A program made the position numbers and the translations under genes. This document shows positions 58,443 to 64,000 of a DNA stretch of 64,000 nucleotides, piece by piece. The notes beneath the pieces were generated by a model. It did no database searches and was not told the DNA's origin. It saw only the letters and a list, made by a program, of their open reading frames with translations. The stretch comes from Triglochin maritima (Eukaryota > Streptophyta > Magnoliopsida > Alismatales > Juncaginaceae): the NCBI GenBank assembly GCA_963682175.1, contig CAVMKL010000035.1, positions 27,355 to 91,354 on the forward strand, written 5' to 3'. Position 1 is the stretch's first letter. Each line of letters opens with the position of its first letter.

Positions 58443-60975
58443 TCACGCTCGATCACAGACTCGATCGATGATCGCCGCAGTCTTGCGGACGTACGGTTGG
58501 CGGACGACGTCTTCGTGGCACGCGTCGACGTCGTCGAAATCCAGTGAGCCTGTGGCAATGAGTGACCAGATCTCGCGTCCACGGTTGTTGGTGGCTCCAC
58601 GGATCACGGTGACGGGCGCGGCGCATGCTCGTATCCGATGCTTCCGGAGCGCCTGGCCTCCGATGTAGAGGAACACGGTCCACTGGGTGGCCGGCGGGTA
58701 CTGCAGAATGCCGGCGAACAGCGTGCGGATCCACATGGCCGCGACGGTGCGTCTGGTCGGCTTCCAGCGGGCATTGGTGGATGGTTGTGGTGCAAGGTCG
58801 ACGATCGACGGATCCAAAGTGATGCCCGCTCGACCAGCCAGTCGTGCGGCAGCCTCGGTGGAGATTCTGGTGTCGAGAACGGTGACGTGTTCGACAGTGT
58901 CACCTGACTCGGACAGCTGTGACGCCATCTCCAGCGCCACGTAGCCGCCGTACGAGTATCCGGCGAGGAGGTATGGCCCGGTGGGCTGAATCTTCTTGAT
59001 TTCGAAAATGAAACGGCGGGCGCTTGCTTTCACCGACCGGTCGGGTAGTCCGCGAGATTCGAAGCCATGTGGCTGAAGTGCGTAAACCGGCCGATCGGTG
59101 TGAAGCGCTTTCGACAAGGTGGACAGCGTCGTCGATGGGCACCCCGCTCCGTTCATGATGAACAGCGGTCGCCCGGACCCTTCGAGCTTCAGTGGCACCA
59201 TCGTGTTGTGACAGACACGATCATCGGGATCGATTCTGCACCGATCCACCAGCGCTGCAAGGTCTTTGACGGTACTGGCGGCCGCGAACTCCGCCGCCGT
59301 GATCCGGATCCGGAACATGTCGTGAATCTTTGCCACCACCTCGGTTGAAGCAAGCGAATCGCCGCCGAGTTCGAAGAAGTCGTCCTCACGGTCGATGGAG
59401 TCGATACCGAGAATCGACTCCCAGATCGAGGACAACCACAATTCGGCGGGCCCGGCGAGAGTCGGTGGAGTGGACCGCACCTCGACGGAGGGCAGCGCTG
59501 TTCGATCGACCTTTCCTCTTTCGTTGCGGGGCAACGCCGGCATCAGAACAAAATGTCGGGGGAGCATCCAGGCCGGCAGATATGTCGCCAATTCGCGCCG
59601 CATCTCGGCGCCCGACCGTGCCATCACGGCTTTGGTCAGGACCACGTAGGCGACGATCTCCGGTCGATCGTTCTCGAGGACGACGGCCACGAAAACATCG
59701 GCGACGCCTGGAATTCGACGAATATGCGCCTCGACTTCCATCGGTTCCACCAGGTAGCCCGAATCTTGACGGCGTCGTCGACGCGTCCCCGAAGTTGCAG
59801 TTCTCCGCGTTCGTCGATGCGGCCCCGGTCACCGGTCCGGTAGATGCTCACTCCGTCGCCCAGGCGCGTGAATCGTGTTGCAGTTCGATCCGGGTCGCCG
59901 TGGTATCCGTCGGCAAGATCACTGGAGACAACCTGAATCTCTCCGATCTCTCCGTCGGGGAGAGGCACGCCGTTCACATCGACGATCTGTACGTCCTTGC
60001 CGTCGCGAGCACGTCCGGCCGGCACCACTCCGACGGGTAGTTCGGAATGTGGTGGGAACGCGTTGTACGCGACGACACCGGTCTCGGTGGTGGCCAGCCA
60101 GTTGACGTACGTGACGCGAGCGAAGCCGTGACTGCGATGGCGCGCGTAGTCCTCGCCGTGAACTGCTTCCCCGTACGTTACGACGACGCGTAGGGAACCG
60201 ATCGAATCATCATTTGCTGCATCGCAATCGAGATCCGACCACGCCCGCAGAAAGGACGGCGCACAGTGCGTGGTCGTGATCGAATTCTCGATCAGCCAGT
60301 CGTCGATTCCCGAGACGCCGTCGATACGTGGATCCCAGCAGAAGACCGTGACTCCGTTCATCAGGCCCATGATCAGGGCCGTGATTCCGGCTCCGAAACT
60401 GACGGGCAACAGGTTCCCGATGTGATCATCGGTCGCAGGTCGATTGCTGCGGCAAGTTCGTCGGCCTTGTTCAGGCACATGGAGTGGCTCAACACGACTC
60501 CCTTGGGTGCCCCGCTGGTGCCTGACGTGAACGCGATCATGGCAGGGTCGGAACTCGATGGTTCCAACGCGCTGTCGAATCTGAAGCCCGTCGCAGCAGA
60601 CTCGTCGAGTATCGACTGCAGCGCGACGGCGCCCGAGGTGCTCATGATGTGCGCTCGGCGGGCCTCGGGGAGTTGTGGGTCGATCATGACCAAGGGCCGA
60701 CCGGAAATCAGAGTGGCGAGGATGGCGGGCACCGACTCGGCCGTTGGTTCGAGATCGACCGCAACCGGGCGTGCCCCGTGTGACCCACGTAGGCGAAGTT
60801 CGCGGACCAATGCGTCGGTCCGGAGTTCGAGTTCGGCGAAAGTGATCCGGTCGCGCGGAGTCACGACGGCAACGGCGTCGTGCTGCATAGAGGTGACGCG
60901 GCGCCACCTCGACTCGATCGTCTCGTCGATGACTGCATAGCGAGTGCGTTCTAGACCTAAGTCGACAACCTTCAT
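58443..60975 (-). pseudogene. Single-module NRPS-like gene (A-PCP-TE), broken by two frameshifts
   Basis: The protein reads in three frames. Frame 1 (60975 to about 60430) has the start of an adenylation domain with core motif TSGTSGAPKGVV. Frame 2 (about 60430-59760) continues with LATTETGVVAYN, YRTGDRG and GRVDDAVKIR. Frame 3 (about 59760-58443) has NERGKVDR, the carrier site LGGDSL and a thioesterase with GYSYGG. Each switch is repaired by adding one base, so two one-base deletions are implied. No condensation domain is present. Either a decayed gene or sequencing errors. If intact, it would activate, carry and release one amino or aryl acid. Confidence 0.85.
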
Positions 60976-60978
60976 CAC

Positions 60979-61153
60979 AGTAGCTCCGTCCGACTTTCAG
61001 CTATCTTTTAGCAAAGACTACATAAGGTTTGTGAAGTAGGTCCATAACAAACCAAAAGTAGTTTTACATACGGTCCCATCCTCCAGTCCGTCAGCTCCGA
61101 ATGTCTTGAGGAACCAATGCCGATCGAGCGTTGTACAGACGAGGAGCAGTGAC
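60979..61153. promoter_or_regulatory. AT-rich divergent intergenic region with inverted repeat
   Basis: The gap between the leftward NRPS-like gene and the rightward lipocalin gene contains GGTTTGT (61026-61032) and ACAAACC (61047-61053), a 7-bp inverted repeat with a 14-bp spacer. It is clearly more AT-rich than its surroundings and probably carries both promoters. The inverted repeat could be an operator. Confidence 0.45.
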
Positions 61154-61756
61154 ATGAAGTGGTCGGGGCGAAGTGCGATTGCGATTGCGGGAGTGTGCGC
61201 CGCAGCGACGATGTTTTCGGGAACCGCGCAGGCGAGCCCACTCTGGGAACCCTTGCAGCCGGTGGCGAACCTGGACGTCGCGCGCTACGTAGGGGAATGG
61301 AACCAGGTGGCGGCGATTCCTCAGCCCTTCAACCTCGCGTGCGCGAAGGACACCCGGGCGAGTTACGGGATTGTCGATTCCACGAACGTGAGCGTGAAGA
61401 ACACGTGTACGACGTGGACCGGTCAAGCCAACGAGATCGTCGGGAATGCCCGAGTTACCGATCCAGCAACGGGTGCCCAGTTGCATGTGAGCTTCCCCGG
61501 GGTGCCCTCACAGGAAAGCTTGGACGGCCCACCCAACTACATCGTCACCTACATTGCCGACGACTATTCGTGGGCACTGGTGGGCGATCCGCTCAGGCTT
61601 TCCGGGTTCGTGCTCTCACGGTCGGCGGTCATCGACGCGGCAGGCTGGAGTGAGATCCGCCGGGTCGCCGAATCCCGTGGATACAACGCATGCACGATCC
61701 TGACGTCACCGACCACCGAGGGCACGTCGGACATCCGTCCGCTCTGCACGGTGTGA
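61154..61756 (+). CDS. Secreted lipocalin family protein
   Basis: The ATG at 61154 has a GAGGAG ribosome binding site and is preferred to the frame start at 61106. The 200-residue protein has a signal peptide (WSGRSAIAIAGVCAAATMF, then SGTAQA with cleavage near residue 27). Then comes the lipocalin mark YVGEWNQVAAIP and a beta barrel ending in Cys pairs. Bacterial lipocalins bind lipids or other hydrophobic ligands outside the membrane. Confidence 0.85.
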   Translation: MKWSGRSAIAIAGVCAAATMFSGTAQASPLWEPLQPVANLDVARYVGEWNQVAAIPQPFNLACAKDTRASYGIVDSTNVSVKNTCTTWTGQANEIVGNARVTDPATGAQLHVSFPGVPSQESLDGPPNYIVTYIADDYSWALVGDPLRLSGFVLSRSAVIDAAGWSEIRRVAESRGYNACTILTSPTTEGTSDIRPLCTV

Positions 61757-61772
61757 GTCTGCTGTCAGCGTG

Positions 61773-61832
61773 AACCTTCCGGAGCCACACTCCACTACGA
61801 TCACTGATCGGTACGTGTGGTTTCGGAAGGTT
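61773..61832 (+). promoter_or_regulatory. Long inverted repeat hiding the ribosome binding site of the CobW gene
   Basis: AACCTTCCG (61773-61781) pairs with CGGAAGGTT (61824-61832), and CCACAC (61785-61790) with GTGTGG (61815-61820), with a 3x3 internal loop and a 24-base apical loop. The GGAAGG ribosome binding site (61825-61830) lies in the 3' arm. In RNA this would block translation until opened. As DNA it could be an operator. Confidence 0.65.
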
Positions 61833-61837
61833 GTGTG

Positions 61838-62890
61838 GTGGCGAAGAAGCAGATTCCCGTAATAGTCGTCGCAGGCTTTCTCGGTTCGGGCAAGACGACG
61901 CTGCTCAACCATCTTCTGCGTAACAACGACGGTGTACGCATCGGCGTGATCGTCAACGACTTCGGATCCGTCAACATCGACTCGATGATGGTCGCCGGTC
62001 AGGTCGATTCGATGGTCTCTCTCAGCAACGGCTGTTTGTGCTGCGCTGTCGACGTCTCGGACATGGACGAGATGCTGAACAAGTTGGCGCACCGGCAGTC
62101 CGGGATCGACGTGATCGTCATCGAGGCCAGCGGGCTTGCCGAGCCGCGGAACATGATTCGACTCGTCCTCGGAAGTGAGAACCCGTCTGTCGTCTACGGC
62201 GGCCTGGTGGTCCTGGTCGACGGAGCCAATTTCTCCACCGTTCGCCGCGAACATCCCGAGCTCGATCAACATGTCCGCCTGGCAGACCTGGTGGTAGTCA
62301 ACAAGATCGACAGCGTTCCGGTCGCCGAACGCGAGCGATTCACGGCCGAAATTCGTGAGTTGAATCGGCGAGCGCCGATAGTGGAGACGGCGCATTCACG
62401 GATAGACCCTGCTCTGCTGTTCGATTCCGGTGAGGTGACCCCTCCCGCTCCGGGCGATCAACTGAGCCTCGACGAGCTCTTGCGCGAGGGGCACGACGAC
62501 GATCACGAGGACGGCTCGTGTCACCACGATCACCTGCACCACCGCTACGAATCGGTTGATTTCACGTCGGAGATGCCACTCGATGCCAGGGCTCTGACGC
62601 GTTTCCTCGAGAATCAACCGCCGGGGGTGTACCGCATCAAAGGATTCGTGAACTTCGAGATTCCGGGTTACACAGGAAAATTCGAGATCCAATCGGTGGG
62701 TGATCATGTTCGGATCACGCCGCTGCGGTGGAAGTCGGGCGAACCTCGAACCACGCAACTGGTCGTGATCGGTACCGGGATGGATTCGGGAGTGGTCGAC
62801 AGCGCACTCCGCGCCTGCGTGCGCGAGGAAACGGTCGAACCGCACCCCGACGCCATGCTGGGATTGCACCGCTATACCGTCGGGGCGTGA
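61838..62890 (+). CDS. CobW/COG0523-family GTP-dependent metallochaperone
   Basis: GTG 61838 (or 61835) lies seven bases after GGAAGG. The roughly 350-residue protein has Walker A GFLGSGKTT, the metal-binding motif GCLCCAV, a VVNKID G4 motif and a His/Asp-rich loop (HDDDHEDGSCHHDHLHH). The C-terminal CobW domain is present. Family members deliver Zn or Co to client enzymes. Its stop overlaps the start of the BluB-like gene, which hints at a cobalt/B12 link. Confidence 0.85.
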   Translation: MAKKQIPVIVVAGFLGSGKTTLLNHLLRNNDGVRIGVIVNDFGSVNIDSMMVAGQVDSMVSLSNGCLCCAVDVSDMDEMLNKLAHRQSGIDVIVIEASGLAEPRNMIRLVLGSENPSVVYGGLVVLVDGANFSTVRREHPELDQHVRLADLVVVNKIDSVPVAERERFTAEIRELNRRAPIVETAHSRIDPALLFDSGEVTPPAPGDQLSLDELLREGHDDDHEDGSCHHDHLHHRYESVDFTSEMPLDARALTRFLENQPPGVYRIKGFVNFEIPGYTGKFEIQSVGDHVRITPLRWKSGEPRTTQLVVIGTGMDSGVVDSALRACVREETVEPHPDAMLGLHRYTVGA

Positions 62891-63516
62891 GTGAATCAGC
62901 TGTATCCGTGTACGAAGCGATTCGGCGACGGCGAGACGTTCGCGCCGAGTTCTCGGGAGAGGTCATCCCCGACGAAACTCTGATGCGCATTCTCGACGCC
63001 GCCCATCGCGCGCCGAGCGTGGGAAACACGCAACCGTGGGATTTTGTCGTCGTTCGTAATCCGGAGACGCTCAATACCTTCGCGGCACATGTCGCCGATG
63101 CCCGGCTGAAGTTCGCGCAGTCTTTGCCCGAGGATCGCCGATCGACGTTCGACCCTATCAAGATCGAGGGAATCGCCGAGAGCGGTACCGGCATCGTCGT
63201 CACTTACGACCCGTCACGCGGTGGCCCGAACATCCTCGGCCGTCATACCGTCGACGACACCGGACTGTTCTCGGCGGTACTCGCAATTCAGAATTTGTGG
63301 CTCGCCGCGGTAGCCGAGGAGATCGGCATCGGCTGGGTTTCGTTCTACGACGAGAAGTACCTCACCGAACTCATGGGCATTCCGTCACCCGTACGCCCAA
63401 TTGCGTGGCTGTGCGTCGGCAAGGTGACCGAGTTTCAACAGGTTCCGGATCTCGAGCGCTTCGGATGGCGACAGCGCCGGCCATTGGCCGACGCTGTCCA
63501 CTACGAAACCTATTGA
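62887..63516 (+). CDS. bluB: BluB-like 5,6-dimethylbenzimidazole synthase (nitroreductase fold)
   Basis: The GTG at 62887 overlaps the CobW TGA (GTGA) and gives 209 residues. The N-terminal YEAIRRRRDVRAEFSG, central RAPSVGNTQPWDFVVV and GRHTVDDTGLFSAVLAIQNLW, and GIGWVSFYDE fit BluB, which cuts reduced FMN to make the lower ligand of vitamin B12. The longer frame from 62728 overlaps CobW and is rejected. A related nitroreductase cannot be fully excluded. Confidence 0.8.
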   Translation: MSESAVSVYEAIRRRRDVRAEFSGEVIPDETLMRILDAAHRAPSVGNTQPWDFVVVRNPETLNTFAAHVADARLKFAQSLPEDRRSTFDPIKIEGIAESGTGIVVTYDPSRGGPNILGRHTVDDTGLFSAVLAIQNLWLAAVAEEIGIGWVSFYDEKYLTELMGIPSPVRPIAWLCVGKVTEFQQVPDLERFGWRQRRPLADAVHYETY

Positions 63517-63531
63517 GTTGTACCGGGTGGC

Positions 63532-64000
63532 CTAGCGAGCGGGACGGCCCCCGGTGGAGCCTGCGGTGCGAGCGCCGCCGCCGGTGCGGGGACGGCGAGC
63601 GCCGCCGCCTGCATGTTCCTGACGAGCAGCTCCGCCGGTGCGAGCACCGCGTGACTGACCGCCCTGTCCGGAGCGAGCCTGACCCGAACGTGCTGCGCCG
63701 CCGCGTCCACCCTGGCCGGCGGGACGCTGTCCGCGCCCACCGTTCGGCTGGGCCGGAGCCTTCGGAGCCGGCGTGACGTGCGGTGCGATGTCGCCGACCA
63801 ACTTGACGACGTGCTCGGAGTTGGCAGTCGAACGAACCGGGGTCACCTTGATGGCCGCCTTGCGCATGAGGATCGCAAGATCCTTACGCTGCTCGGGCAG
63901 AACCACGGTGACCACGTCGCCGGCGCTACCTGCGCGAGCGGTGCGACCACTGCGGTGCAGGTAAGCCTTGTGCTCGGCCGGCGGATCGACGTGGACGACC
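63532..64000 (-). CDS. DEAD-box RNA helicase, C-terminal part (cut by window end)
   Basis: The frame is open to the window end. It starts with VVHVDPPAEHKAYL and the helicase motif VI HRSGRTARAG, followed by VVTVVLPEQ and an Ala/Gly/Arg/Gln-rich tail (RGGAARSGQARSG and similar) of about 90 residues, as in cold-shock RNA helicases with RGG-type tails. It unwinds RNA during ribosome assembly or mRNA turnover. The N-terminal domain lies outside the window. Convergent with the BluB-like gene. Confidence 0.85.
   Translation of the reverse strand, partial: VVHVDPPAEHKAYLHRSGRTARAGSAGDVVTVVLPEQRKDLAILMRKAAIKVTPVRSTANSEHVVKLVGDIAPHVTPAPKAPAQPNGGRGQRPAGQGGRGGAARSGQARSGQGGQSRGARTGGAARQEHAGGGARRPRTGGGARTAGSTGGRPAR

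Noticed and set aside
61757..61837. Cobalamin riboswitch before the CobW gene
   Set aside because: Too short, with no B12-box pattern. Only a simple long hairpin is present.
62728..62886. Long N-terminal extension of the BluB-like frame
   Set aside because: Overlaps the CobW gene in another frame with Arg-rich non-family sequence. GTG 62887 is coupled and matches family length.

Overview
The window looks like the chromosome of a mycolic-acid actinomycete, most likely Rhodococcus or a close relative. This rests on the high GC, the many GTG starts, a DUF2510/DUF732-type membrane protein, an actinobacterial tRNA 3' end used as attachment site, and the flanking host genes. No 16S rRNA or other decisive marker is present, so the genus is an inference.

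About 57 kb is temperate siphophage DNA. Bases 1-18117 and 39076-57192 are the same sequence at an offset of 39,075 bp, so the window holds the right-hand part of one prophage (from inside the capsid gene to its right end) followed head-to-tail by a complete second copy (about 18.1-57.19 kb). The inter-prophage junction (around 18091-18118) is an attP-like site carrying the 3' end of a tRNA gene. The outer right end (around 57166-57192) is attR, followed by the host tRNA terminator. Either the strain is a tandem double lysogen or circular phage DNA was collapsed into the assembly.

The complete prophage reads as follows. Integrase and attP arm sites lie at 18.0-19.3 kb. A leftward lysogeny block follows at 19.3-21.0 kb: a DUF2510/DUF732 membrane protein, an ImmA-like protease and an XRE repressor. 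A divergent promoter/operator region with GTCTACA palindromes lies at 20.97-21.16 kb. The rightward early genes (21.2-32.8 kb) include a Cro-like protein, a YqaJ exonuclease, a RecT/Bet annealase, a replication protein with a candidate internal origin, many short ATGA-coupled genes, a RusA resolvase fused in frame to a VUT/YhhQ-type transporter, and a DpdA-like transglycosylase. The late operon (33-56.2 kb) holds terminase, portal, MuF-like protein, scaffold, capsid, head-tail connectors, tail tube, tail assembly chaperones with a -1 frameshift signal, tape measure, tail tip, endolysin, holin-like proteins and tail fibres. It ends at a strong terminator, followed by a leftward HicA-like gene and its partner.

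The most interesting system is the transporter plus DpdA-like pair (28.8-30.4 kb). Together they suggest that the phage imports a 7-deazaguanine precursor and exchanges it for guanine in its own DNA. A second unusual arrangement is a duplicated tail assembly chaperone with a reverse-oriented XRE regulator between the two copies (4.2-5.0 kb and 43.3-44.1 kb).

The host part (57.2-64 kb) carries an NDH-2-like flavoprotein, a single-module NRPS-like gene (A-PCP-TE) broken by two apparent one-base deletions, a secreted lipocalin, a CobW-family metallochaperone whose ribosome binding site lies in a long inverted repeat, an overlapping BluB-like gene, and the C-terminal end of a DEAD-box RNA helicase.
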